Shown here: positions 24,731 to 35,736 of the stretch, one piece after another | How positions within the stretch are numbered: position 1 is the first letter of the stretch | Layout: each line of letters starts with the position of its first letter | Source of the DNA: Excoecaria cochinchinensis | Lineage: Eukaryota > Streptophyta > Magnoliopsida > Malpighiales > Euphorbiaceae | Length of the DNA: 64,000 bases | Direction: 5' to 3' | Assembly: GCA_947683425.1 (NCBI GenBank) | Contig: CANTUQ010000007.1 | Location: forward strand, 2,852,001-2,916,000 | The notes under the pieces: generated by a model | Databases searched by the model: none | What the model was told of the DNA's origin: nothing | Seen by the model: only the letters and a program-made list of their open reading frames with translations | Made by a program: the position numbers and the translations under genes

Positions 24731-25582
24731 TCTTCCATGACTTCCTGCAAAATTAAAATCTAGAGATTCTTTAAATGTTGTTTCTTGGCTTCATTTCCTA
24801 CGAAACATAAACTTGATTCTTTTTATCTTATGAAATAAGATGTTATTTTAGAAAATAGTTTCCAAATATCAAATTAAAAATTTTGACACAGAACAGAAGT
24901 CAAAATGAAAGTCATACAAAATGGGCCCTTAGACAAGTAATTTAAGCGGTTTCATAATTAAACCGATATTGAGCTTTAACATTAGCAAATTTTAATGAGA
25001 GTCGATAATGGGCCAATGTCATAAGTCAGGATGGATCTAAATCATATTATAATTGTTCTAATTAGGCCCTAAAAGGACCTGACAAAATCAAATTTAGCCA
25101 GGCCCACAATTGAGAATGCAAATGGGCCCTTATCATATTATATTAAAGGGATCTTTACATAATTATACACAAAATAAAAAAAAATTAACAAAAATAAAAT
25201 ACGATTTTCAAAATATTTCAATCATACAATATTTTTAAATTTTATTTTCATTTATACCATTTTGTTTTTCAAAAATATCACTTTTGGTTTAACATAAAAC
25301 AAAAACATTACTTTCTCACTTTCCTCTTTTTTCTTCTATTTCTCACTTCCGCATCTCATTTTCACTCACCTTCCTACTGATTTCTAAATCACCAAGCAAC
25401 AATTCTCAGTTCCCATTCTCAGCTTAAAGAAAACTGGCCTTCGCCTTCGTCTTTTTTTAACATTTATGAACTTTTTGTTGTAACATCATATCGAATTTTA
25501 GGGTTTCGTTTCACTTCGATCTCATATTTTTTACTTTATTCAAGTTTCGTGTAGAATTCCTTTTTAGTTGTTTGCGATTACT
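24731..25582. other. Intergenic; possible left end of an unexplained element
   Basis: AT-rich sequence. Around 25255-25290 there is TTTTTCAAAAATATCACTTTT. Near 32840-32870 there is a similar phrase in the opposite orientation. This is weak evidence that 25.1-32.9 kb is one transposable unit. The final 150 bases before 25583 look like a plant 5' UTR (GGGTTTCG motif, T-rich). Confidence 0.3.
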
Positions 25583-25656
25583 ATGAAGAAGAAGGCCAGA
25601 AAAAAATTATTAGAGAGCGAGTATTTTTACAGCAAAGTCGTTTTGAATCTTGTCTG
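25583..25656 (+). pseudogene. Exon-like fragment, lysine-rich start (unrecognised)
   Basis: An ATG at 25583 opens a 24-codon frame (MKKKARKKLLESEYFYSKVV) that runs cleanly into a good donor site, G|GTAAGTTTG, at 25656/25657. I do not recognise the family. Possible later parts on the same strand are the interrupted segment around 26560 and the exons at 31.0-31.5 kb. No continuous reading frame joins them convincingly. It may be the first exon of a decayed gene or a captured gene piece. Confidence 0.3.
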
Positions 25657-26613
25657 GTAAGTTTGAATCTTGTCTTCTTTAACAATTTTTTTACCGTAAT
25701 ATATTATTTTTGAATGTGCATTCCTGCATTATTTAACTGATCTTTGGTTTCAATTAAAATTTTAAGATATCTTGAATCCTCAGACTCACATATGTAATTC
25801 TATCGAACTCATTGAAATAATTTTTGAATTCATTCTCTATTAATTTAGATGGAAAGCCCAAAAAAAAATCTTCTTATTTCTAATTTTATTGTCACTGTCC
25901 TCATTTTGTTGCTATTTAATCACGCATTCAAGCTTTGGAATTGTTGGTTGCACATCTATCTATACATGCACGAACAAAAACCAATCAGAGTTAATAATAG
26001 ATTAAGATGTTCCTAATTAGACATCTCAACGTTAAATGCTGGGGCTCTCCGTTCTCCTCTATAAAAAATAAAATAAAAGTAAATTAGAGTAATTAATTAA
26101 CCTTTCTTTCATGAGTAAAATTCTGTGCTAGCAAGATTTGTAGGCATATGGTTTATTTGCAAATTGGAAAAAGCCAACAAGCTCATGCTTCTGCTACTAC
26201 CAGATGGACCCACCACAATAAGAATCTGAATGGTTTCTATAATTGGATACTTAAACCTCTTTAGCTAATAATTGGTTGGAAATAATGAGTTTAGAATTGT
26301 ATAATATTAAGGTTTCTTATTTTTTCTTCCTATCTGGTATCATTTAAAATTATAAATAGAATTAAAATTTTATTTTTCAATAGCAGTATGAAAAAAATAA
26401 AGGAGGCAGCAAAATAAAATCTATAAATATTATCTGCCATCTTAAAAAATCATTTCTGTTTGTTATGATCTGCAAATATTGATTTATGTTTCTTATGTTT
26501 TTCAACTACTCTTTTATAACTAATTCAATTTTGTAGTTATGTGTTATCTTGAATTTAGAATCCCGAAAGCTGTGCTTGATCAAGGGCTGAAAGAATGAAC
26601 TCAAAGGCCTAAA

Positions 26614-27157
26614 TTTTGGGAAAAATGACCCTTCTAATGAATGCGGAATAAATCAGGAGAAACTCACAACACAAGAATTTACGTGGAAAACTCCAAAACC
26701 GGAGAAAAACCACGGCCGTTGTCAAAAGACAACCAAGAAAATTTCACTAAGTGTTTGAACAATTTTTACATTCACTCACTCTAGTATTTTCTCACACACC
26801 CAATAAATGGATACAAACCCAAGAGAATTTCCCACAAATTCTCTAAGTTTCAAAGCTTACAAGCTTTCATTGGAATTCTTTATTTGAATCCAATCCTTAC
26901 ATTTGAAGAACAATCTCTTGCCTTATATAGGCAGGAGCTTCCGTGTGAACAGTCAAAAATTCTTCAATTCACATTTGGTAGCCCAACTATTCCTTTTGTG
27001 TGCTACCAACAATTCTTCAATTCACATTGTAGCCCAACTATTCCTTTTGTGTGCTACCAATAATTCTTCAATTCACATTGTAGCCCAACTATTCATTTTG
27101 TGTGCTACCTACAATTCTTCAATTTTTGACCATTATTTTTTTTAATCTAATACAACA
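26614..27157 (-). repeat. 3' LTR (544 bp) with internal tandem repeat
   Basis: The LTR that is 3' in the element's minus orientation. From about 26970 to 27120 it carries three copies of a roughly 51-base unit containing TAGCCCAACTATTC and TGTGCTACC. Its terminal dinucleotide is altered (TTTTGGG instead of TGTTGGG on plus). The open frame at 26903-27145 is only a by-product of the tandem repeat. Confidence 0.93.
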
Positions 27158-27522
27158 ATCTCCACCTAGATTAAAAAAAATATATATCCGCTACCAAAAC
27201 ATTGTCTAACATCGACAATTACAATTCTTAAACAAGAATTATCATACTCCACCATAAAAAGTATACTCACTTGAAATTAACACCAACTCCAAGAATTTTA
27301 CCTCGGCCCATGTCGAAAAATTGCTAATAAATTATGGTGTAACTCCCATGCTGATTTTTCAGGAAGTTCATTAGCCATCGACATTCTTTTGTTGTACCAC
27401 ACACCTTGCATAATTATCAGCCAATGCCCGTGTGCAAATCCGTACACATGCTACCAATCATATGTCCTCTTTCATGGCATTTTCAATGGTAGCAATCATG
27501 CCATGAGGACATATATATTTAT

Positions 27523-27732
27523 TTAATAAAATTCACCATCTCCCTCTTGCAGAGAGATTACATTGGTAACATCAGTTTGTTCTTTGGAGCTGTTGGCCGA
27601 ACTAGCTCCACGTTTATCATCCAACGCCTTGTGTAATCCGGATTGAATCAATAAATCCTTGACTTGAATTTGCCACAAGCCAAAATTAATTCTTCCGTCA
27701 AATTTCTCAATATCGAATTTTGTTGTAGACAT
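27523..27732 (-). pseudogene. Truncated Copia gag (N-terminal 69 codons)
   Basis: ATG at 27732. The protein begins MSTTKFDIEKFDGRINFGLW and continues QIQVKDLLIQSGLHKAL, the standard start of plant Copia gag polyproteins (DUF4219/UBN2 type). After about 40 residues the family match is lost and the frame ends in DGEFY at 27523. The rest of gag and pol has been deleted, so it cannot make a working capsid protein. The preceding leader (27740-27830) contains three near-copies of TA(C/T)GTGAA(C/T)AGT. Confidence 0.85.
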
Positions 27733-27900
27733 TTTTCTATCACGAACAAATCAGCTTTTACTATTCACGTGAATAGTACCGTATACGTGAACAGTGTCCG
27801 TATACGTGAACAGTACCCAAGAAAAAATCTTTTCTGATGTGGAAGATCAGTCTATGCTACAACCACAGAGCATACTAAGAAAGAATCTTGGCTCTACCTT

Positions 27901-27913
27901 GGCTCTGATACCA
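27901..27913 (-). other. Primer binding site (initiator tRNA-Met)
   Basis: On minus the 13 bases read TGGTATCAGAGCC, the usual Copia primer site complementary to the 3' end of tRNA-iMet. It lies two bases inside the 5' LTR (27916-28459). Confidence 0.93.
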
Positions 27914-27915
27914 GT

Positions 27916-28459
27916 TGTTGGGAAAAATGACCCTTCTAATGAATGCGGAATAAATCAGGAGAAACTCACAACACAAGAATTTACGTGGAAAACTCCAAAA
28001 CCGGAGAAAAACCACGGCCGTTGTCAAAAGACAACCAAGAAAATTTCACTAAGTGTTTGAACAATTTTTACATTCACTCACTCTAGTATTTTCTCACACA
28101 CCCAATAAATGGATACAAACCCAAGAGAATTTCCCACAAATTCTCTAAGTTTCAAAGCTTACAAGCTTTCATTGAAATTCTTTATTTGAATCCAATCCTT
28201 ACATTTGAAGAACAATCTCTTGCCTTATATAGGCAGGAGCTTCCGTGTGAACAGTCAAAAATTCTTCAATTCACATTTGGTAGCCCAACTATTCCTTTTG
28301 TGTGCTACCAACAATTCTTCAATTCACATTGTAGCCCAACTATTCCTTTTGTGTGCTACCAATAATTCTTCAATTCACATTGTAGCCCAACTATTCATTT
28401 TGTGTGCTACCTACAATTCTTCAATTTTTGACCATTATTTTTTTTAATCTAATACAACA
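27916..28459 (-). repeat. 5' LTR (544 bp)
   Basis: The LTR that is 5' in the element's minus orientation. It is nearly identical to 26614-27157 and ends in TGTTG/CAACA inverted termini. It includes the same triplicated unit and the phrase CTTATATAGGCAGG, a possible TATA-bearing region if read in the opposite sense. Confidence 0.93.
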
Positions 28460-29606
28460 CTAAATGGGTTAAAAAGAAAAATCACAAATCTCATGGAAGC
28501 AGAAATTAATTAATGTAAGTGCCTTTTTTGAAGTATTAATGTAATATAATCAAATGAACTTTTTTTTCTTTTTTCATTAAATCTTAATTTGTCATGTTGC
28601 CAAAAGTCGAATTAGTTTTGTGGCAATTAGAAAATTTTCACATGCTTTGGCGGGATGGTCATAAAGAATTCTATATATGCTTTGTCACTAATTATAAGGT
28701 AACAAGTAGAAACAAAATCTGTTAGTTTAAAATTCATTATCAGCTTAAAAAAGTCAGTATAATTTCATCTTAATTAGTTCTTTCACAAGTTGATTCCACA
28801 ATGAAGTCTTTCTTGCAGAATAATATATCAGTGTATGAATGCAGTGTACTAGGATTTTAATAGAGGATTAGCTATAATTCACGAATAAAATGAATTCAAA
28901 GCTACATTTAAGAAATAGTTAAATATTTTTTGATTAAATTTGAAGTGTGCTTCATTTACAGATCTAATATCAGCTAAAATGGTTCAAACTCGAACAAGTT
29001 CATCTCCTGCACCAAAGGAGCACAGATTTAGTAATCAGAGAAGAGACAAAAAGGAGAAGAAACACAAATCAAACTCCCGAATATGAAACTCAAAATCCAA
29101 AAAAAACAAATGTATGATTTGAGAATGCATTTATGTTTAATCCTTTGTGCATTTATTTTTGTATGTGAATATGTTGTAAAAAGCTACTAGATTTGTGTTG
29201 GTAGTGTATAGATAACCATTGCTTTATTAAGATTTTGTATGTGTTGATTAGCCTATTGCACTTTATAATCTATAATTTTGCTTATGTTATCATTTTCTAC
29301 TTTTACACTTTTTATATTATGCTAATATACAATTAGTGTTATGTGTGTTCACCATCGTGACGACTCGTGACAGAAGCTTAGTGTTTCGAGTTGCCACCAT
29401 GATGTCGACTTGTAACTAGGCTAATATTAGTGTAACGGGATGTATATTAGATGTTGAAGCTTTTGGGTGGAGCTTAGAACTTTCATTTAAATGTTGAAGG
29501 GCACTATAAGCAACAACTAGCGTTTTTATTTTATCATTTGGAATTGTAAATAAATCTTTTTTCTTTTTTTTTTTTATACTTAATCGTTTATTTTGCATAA
29601 ACTGAT
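28460..29606. other. Intergenic, with a short exon-like frame at about 28979
   Basis: Mostly AT-rich. A short ATG frame at 28979 reads MVQTRTSSSPAPKEHRFSN and then lysine-rich sequence to a stop near 29085. I do not recognise it and it may be chance. Near 29346-29415 two phrases (CACCATCGTGACGAC and CACCATGATGTCGAC) are near-copies. Confidence 0.3.
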
Positions 29607-30537
29607 ATTAGATGTATATTAGGTAGGTATTAGGTGTATATTATTTGTATATTAGATGTATATTAGTTGTGTATTATATGTATATTGTTTGATTACTAGA
29701 TGTATATTATGTGTATACTAGATGTGTATTAGATGTGTATATTAAATGTATACTATATGTATATTAGGTGTATATTAGATGTATATTAGGTGTATATTAA
29801 CTGTATATTAGGTGTCTATTATGCGTATATTAGGTGTATATTAGATATATATTATGTGTATACTATATGTGTATTATATGTATATTGTTTATATACTAGA
29901 TGTATATTATATGTATACTAGATGTGTATTAGATGCATATATTAAATGTATACTATATGTATATTAGGTATATATTAGATGTATATTAGCTGTATATTAG
30001 GTGTCTATTGTGCGTATATTAGGTGTATATTAGATATATATTATGTGTATACTAGATGTGTATTATATGTATATTGTTTGTATACTAAATATATATTATG
30101 TGTATACTAGATGTGTATTAGATGCGTATATTAAATGTATACTATATGTATATTAGGTGTATATTAGGTGTATATTAGGCGTATATTAGATGTATATTAG
30201 CTATATATTAGGTATCTATTGTGCGTATATTAGGTGTATATTAGATATATATTATGTATATACTAGATGTGTATTATATGTATATTATTTGTATACTAGA
30301 TGTATATTATGTATATATTGGATGTGTATTAGATACGTATATTAGGTGTATACTATATGTATATTAGATGTATATTAAATGTGTATTGTTTGTATACTAG
30401 ATGTGTATTATATTTATATTATGCGTATATTAGATATATATTATATATATATTAGATGTGTATTAGATGCGTATATTAGGTGTACATTAGCTGTATATTA
30501 GGTGCATATTACGCGTATATTAGTTGTATATTACGCC
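29607..30537. repeat. TATATTAG minisatellite with higher-order repeat
   Basis: About 930 bases made of 10-12 bp variants of TGTATATTAG(A/G). On top of this a longer block recurs, starting TATTATGTGTATACTAGATG or close variants, near 29705, 29907, 30095, 30305 and 30440. This gives a second period of roughly 190-210 bases that is shorter in the last interval. There is no open frame or transposon signature. Block duplication by unequal exchange is the simplest explanation. Confidence 0.92.
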
Positions 30538-30672
30538 TGCATAAAGAAAGACATGAACCTTAAATTAGGAAAATAGTAAAATTGAGAGACTAATTACTAT
30601 TAAAAATAATAATATTTATTTAGGCTACAAGATATAATTAAATAAATATATCACAGAGGAAAGAGAATGACC

Positions 30673-30798
30673 TTAATTATATATTATGTCAGCTACAGCT
30701 AGTCTTGAATCTTGATGAGGGAACTTGTATAGAACCTGAGCATATCTACCTGCAATAATTTGAGTCCCCTGTTTATAGAGTTGTTCATTAACCTTTTG
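30673..30798 (-). pseudogene. Exon-like fragment on minus (unrecognised)
   Basis: After an acceptor-like TTTCCTCAG (ending 30799) the minus strand keeps one frame open for 41 codons to a TAA at 30673. It begins QKVNEQLYKQGTQIIAGRYA and continues QVLYKFPHQDSRLAVADII. Its composition is protein-like and unlike the AT-rich surroundings, but I cannot name the family. A terminal exon of a gene whose other parts are gone is possible; chance cannot be excluded. Confidence 0.25.
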
Positions 30799-31159
30799 CT
30801 GAGGAAAAACACCAAAATGCATTTAACATATGATATTGAAAAAAAATAATTACAATAATATTATAAACACGTTTATTAAAAATATTACACAATTCAAGAG
30901 TCGTTTTGTCTACATATAGAAAAAAATGAAAAGTAGGTTCTGAAATGTTTAATGTATTTATGGTGATTAAATTGGTTGATTGGAGACAAACAGGCTTGTC
31001 ACTGATAGCCTTTGCCAACTTGCTAAAACGTCATGCTTGTCACAACTAATGCTTGGAAGCACTGGCATCAGAGCTGTAAGTTAATTTAAACACTTCATCA
31101 AAATTCTAGAGGGGACCAATTGTTTGTTACTCATGTTTGGAAATTGATGTTAATTTTAG

Positions 31160-31488
31160 GATGGGGCAGTTCAATTAACTGAATCATTGTTCAGTCGGCC
31201 TCAAGAGCCTGTGAAACTTGACCTGCCATATTGCGGAATAACAACAACATATATTGATAAACTTAAGAATGATGAAACTCTGGTTTGTGGCATTCTTGAA
31301 CTGAACCTTGATGGGAATCCTGTTCCACAAGAGGTTTGTTCTTCAAGTTGATTATCACACTATAGTTCTTCTTGTACTGTTAGTGTTTTTCTTTTTCCTT
31401 TTCTTCCCTCTCCCTACAGAATACAAGTTGCTGGGCTGGAGTGAACAATTCCCAACTACCAAGGGTTGATTGCATTATGCACTCATAA
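31160..31488 (+). pseudogene. Two exon-like segments of an unrecognised gene
   Basis: 31160-31333 is an excellent exon candidate. It has acceptor TTTTAG before it, exactly 58 open codons (starting DGAVQLTESLFSRPQEPV, later GILELNLDGNPVPQE), and donor GAG|GTTTGTT after it. A short upstream partner ends at 31075 (GSTGIRA|GTAAG). A final piece at 31420-31488 begins after CTACAG, reads NTSCWAGVNNSQLP in the same phase, and stops at 31488. The protein looks genuine and soluble, but I do not recognise it. No ATG-bearing first exon can be tied to it. It could be the tail of a decayed gene or exons captured by a transposon. Confidence 0.45.
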
Positions 31489-31792
31489 CTGCTAAACTTC
31501 TTTTACTAACTGAAACATCTTGCTATGATAAGAGTCATGATAAGATACTTGTAATTATGTAATGGTATGTTACAGATTTGTAATTGAGGAAATGTAAAGG
31601 CTCTTCAAACCTTATGAGATTCATATGTTGGAAATAAAACGCAATGTCTCTTATTAGTTATTAGTAAGGTCCAGCAAACGTAGCAAAGCTTTGTAAACTA
31701 TTTTATTTTATTTTATTATGCTGGTGAATCACATGTGAATTAATTTTTTTTTATAACACAATTTATAATATTTATAGTATTCATATAAGAAT

Positions 31793-32234
31793 TGATAGCG
31801 CAACAAATATCATTTGCCTTAAAGCCCATTCAGCCGGCCCACTTAACTGGCAGGGCCCAAGGCCCATCAGCAAAAGGTATCAGACACAAGCTCCTAGGCA
31901 ATGCATATGCCCGATCGGCTGATGTGACCGCCAGTCCTATCAGCCGCCTGACACAAGGTAGCACCCATGCCTATCACCTGCTCCATGTCATGTCGCCGAA
32001 TACCTACTCTGACAGCCAGTAATCATTCCCCAAGCACTCGAGTGTCCCTCAACTATCTCATATAAATAGCCCAGCCAACGATGGCACCAGGTATTGAATC
32101 CACATCATTATCTCTCTAAAGCACATTCTCTCTCTAAGCTACTAACTTAAGCTTCGGAGTGCTTACGTCTGGTCCGACCGGGCTCTTCTTACTGCAGGGT
32201 TATCTCATCCGATCGGAGCGACCTCTCTCCTACA
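31793..32234 (+). mobile_element. Solo LTR (Gypsy-like)
   Basis: The 442-base segment runs from TGATAGCG to CTACA, in keeping with TG...CA LTR ends. It holds an ATATAAATAG near 32062 followed by a CT-rich start region and ACTTAAGCTTCGGAGTGC. It is richer in GC than its surroundings and has partial relatives at 21660-21847 and 2330-2660. The flanking five bases (agaat and gataa) do not match, so the ends are approximate or the target duplication has decayed. No internal domain is attached. Confidence 0.65.
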
Positions 32235-35200
32235 GATAAAGACATTCTTGGATTTATCAAGAATTATTATGATCAAATATATGTAGACAATAAGCAAATT
32301 AAATACGTTTAAAATTTATAATTTTTTGAAGTTAAATTATTCTATTTAGTAAAATTGGTATGGTCAAAATATCCTATTATTTATTAAATTTGATATAGTA
32401 ACTACTAAAAATAATAAAATACTTTCATGAAAGTTAGGAAACAGGTAAAAGACTTCTAATTAACCTAACTGTGACATAATATTCAAACCGATTTTATAAT
32501 GATAATTTCATTTATCTATATTTTATTATTAATATTATTTAAAAAAAATTAAATTAAAATATAAAAGCATTTTAGTTCACAAAAAATTTTCAGACACCTC
32601 ATGCTTTTATATGTAGTATAGATATAAATCAATAAGTAAAAGTCCACTAATTCCTAATTTTTGATTGGATTTTCCTTAAAGAGCTTGGGGTCATTAAACA
32701 GCAAAATGTGGTAATGAATTGTTAGGAAACAACGAAAACCTTAATAAGGAGGAAACGATTGAAAGAAAGAAGAAAAAAAACATTTATGAAATATATTTAA
32801 AAATAATGGGTAATTGTGAAAGAAATTTGAAAAAGTGATATTTTTAAAATAATACATAAAAAAACTGTCATTTGGTGTAATTTCCTCTGTATTAAAAGTA
32901 AGCAAATAGCCATTATGGATGTCAAATATCTTAAATATTAAAATGAGATTTTATGATTGTTGATGTTATTGGGATACTAAAGTTTCTTTCTATGCTTTTA
33001 ATCACATTTCATAGGCCATTTTTTTAGTCACTTGCGAAGGAATTATATTAAAATAATGAGAAAGGAGGCGAGCATTGTCTCTCTATCATCATCACGAGCT
33101 CGATTTTGCTTTTACGTAAAATTGGAAAGGAGAAAGAAACTGGACATCCTTTATATATTATATTATTCATCATTTATTTTATCTTTCTTCCCATGATTTG
33201 CATGCTGTTTTTATCTTTATATCTCTTTCACTTCCTCTTTTTATATTTATTAGTATTTTCTCTTACCTCCACTACTTTTCTTTATCCATTTTTAATTTAT
33301 TTTTATATATTTTATTATTTATTGATTATATCACTACGTTTTAAAATAACTGGAAACAAAAATCAAATGTAACATGAAGATCTTCATGTTACATATCTAA
33401 TTAATTATTTTATGGAAAAATTGGTTGCACTATGATATTTATCTAATTATGACAAAGTAAATTAATTAACTGTAATATAACTAGTATAAAACTGTTAAAC
33501 TGATAGTTAATTTATCTTCGTAATGGTTTCATTGTTTCATTCATATAATTATTTTCATTCTTTTACATGTATGCTTTATCTCTCAATATGCTCTTAGCAA
33601 TAGGTGTGAATTTAATTTCTTCAATTAATCATATGTTAGATAGATTTATCCAAAATATAGAAAATTTAGTTTATGATGGGTAAATTTAATGATAAGTTAG
33701 TATGTATATTAAATAAATAAATATACTTCATATGTTGCAATTTTTAATGGACTTAGGAAACGATAACTAACTACTTTTGCATGGTCTGCTCAACGAACCA
33801 AATTCACAATGCAGCAACAGGGATTGCAACTCGTGAATCTTCACGAGTGGCAACCAGGGACTTCAAGTTGTCTAATTAGAACGTGATTTATATTGGTTGT
33901 TCTCTATTTTTAATTTTTATGCTTAATACAAAATATATTAATTAATTTACTTGAAAAGTTATTCAGTTTAGAAAGGCATTTGGTTCAGTATTTCAAAATA
34001 GCAGGTGTTCTTTTCATACCGATGAACTGTTTTATAAGCGTTTAGTAATACTTTTCAATCAACTAATGGTCCGAATTAATTACTGTTTCAAATGCTCTAT
34101 TTTAAAGTTTGATGGCCGATTTATTTTCATTTTTTTATTAATTATAATTTTTTTAATCATCTACATAAATAAGTTTTTATAATAATAATAATAAGTGTCC
34201 CCCTATTTTTTTTTTTTTAAATAATTCACATGTAAAAACAATATAAAAATTTAGTGTTAGTCCACCAAATTTAGACCTAATAAAGTTTTTAGCTCATGAA
34301 TTTATTTCTGGTACCCCCTCTCTCTCTCTCTCTATAAAATTTTCATATACAATTAAATTATGATGGTAACATAAATAGCAAGTGCTAATATCTTATTCAT
34401 TGAGTGTCAATTATTAGCCACCGTTATTGACTATCAGATAGTATGAATAACTAAATTAGACCTTTAAATATTGTATCTCTTCATCCATACATTGTGCACC
34501 TAACACATTTTATAAAATAAAAAATATAATTAAATTATATTGGATGCAGAGGAGGGCATAAATGCGTGCTCGTTTAGGGGCATAATTGCTCTTTATTGAG
34601 TGGGATATATATGCATTATTTTTATAAGTTGTTATTTTTTATTTTATTGGACTAAATTTCTGGATACGACCAGCGTACCACAACCCATATACTATTATAA
34701 ATATGGATTTTGAAACAGGAAAAAAAAAAGTTATATGCCGTGTATGAAACTGGGACATGCTCAATTTCTCAATTCTTTTAATTTGTTGATTTCATAAAAT
34801 GGCACGTTGGCATTTACTTGTTTTGGATTTTGATTGGACTGACGTGAAATGATAGGGGAGGGGGACAGATTTGAAATGCTATATACCTATTTTTTGCATT
34901 TTTTTTTCATTACAAAACAATGCTCGACATAATTGAAATGAAGGTAAATTTTTGACATTTCTTTATTGTTTTATAAAGCACTGGGCAGATAAACTTAAGA
35001 GCTGTAATTTGATTTGTGGGTGCAAATGACACGTATCAAATATAAAAAAAATATTTATATTCGATAATATAAATTCTGATATTCCCATTTTCACTAGAGT
35101 CCTATTTTCTAAAGACACAAAAAGCTGGATTTCAATCCTTAGTTATCTTTTCAACAAATTATCATTATTCTCATTTACTCTCAATCCTAACTTACTTAAG

Positions 35201-35621
35201 GATTGAAATCTTTATAAAATGTCTTCAAACTATGTCTTTTTTATTTATTCTTGCAATATTGATATATATTTAGGTCAAGCATGCTAACCTTTTCGTATAT
35301 ATTATCAAATATTAATTTCTCGGTTATTAGCACTAATTCATAATATTTGTCTGAAAGAGTTACTTTGTAACAATTCTGACATGCATGCAAGATCTTTTTG
35401 TTGGTATCATATCCATTTAATTAATTCCATATCTGTAACAAATTGCAGTGCAGGCACCTATCGCCATAAAACTAGTTCCTAGTTGTGCAATTTGCTCATT
35501 AATGTTAATGGCAATTAAAAGCAACTTTTATCTGTAAAGATATATATTTTTTTTGTTAAAGTGCTTTCTCAGCATCACACTAAGCATAATATATAGTTAT
35601 AAATCTCTTTTCTGCCAAACG
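32235..35621. other. AT-rich intergenic sequence
   Basis: No gene was recognised. A perfect 9-base inverted repeat with a two-base loop (ACTCGTGAA, TC, TTCACGAGT) lies near 33832-33851. A (TC)n run lies near 34318-34333. The T-rich open frame at 33106-33372 is a composition artefact. Confidence 0.45.
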
Positions 35622-35629
35622 TATATAAA
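35622..35629 (+). promoter_or_regulatory. TATA box of the second DUF1677 gene
   Basis: TATATAAA with a good context (CGTATATAAACC), 115 bases before the proposed ATG at 35737. Transcription would start near 35655, giving a 5' UTR of about 80 bases. This supports the short first exon. Confidence 0.6.
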
Positions 35630-35736
35630 CCGTATCCTCTATCAGTATGTACACAAATTATATGCACATAGCTTTTCCAAGTAGAATAATTAAGAACTCG
35701 CAGTTTTGCGTTAAAATCAGTATTTTTCTCACTCCG

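Larger units (their letters stand above)
26614..28459 (-). mobile_element. Young internally deleted Copia-type LTR retrotransposon
   Basis: Two LTRs of exactly 544 bp (26614-27157 and 27916-28459) flank 758 bp of interior. The target duplication is perfect: ctaaa at 26609-26613 and 28460-28464. On minus, the interior opens two bases after the LTR with TGGTATCAGAGCC (27913-27901), complementary to the initiator tRNA-Met 3' end. It closes with a polypurine tract AGGTGGAGAT (27167-27158). Between them only the start of gag remains, and protease, integrase, reverse transcriptase and RNase H are all missing. The element must therefore have been mobilised by enzymes of another copy. Reading the LTRs against each other I see only two differences: 26615 (T for G at the LTR terminus) and one G/A in the CATTG.AATTC phrase. 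The insertion is therefore very recent. Confidence 0.95.

Noticed and set aside
26903..28447. Two identical 80-codon frames (26903-27145 and 28205-28447)
   Set aside because: They lie in the two LTRs, and the repetitive translation comes from the triplicated 51-base unit.
29607..30537. Regular repeats resembling a CRISPR array
   Set aside because: Units are continuous, with no unique spacers and no cas genes, in plant nuclear DNA. It is a minisatellite.
33106..33372. 88-codon hydrophobic frame
   Set aside because: A T-rich tract gives Phe/Leu/Ile codons by composition; there is no motif and no conserved start context.
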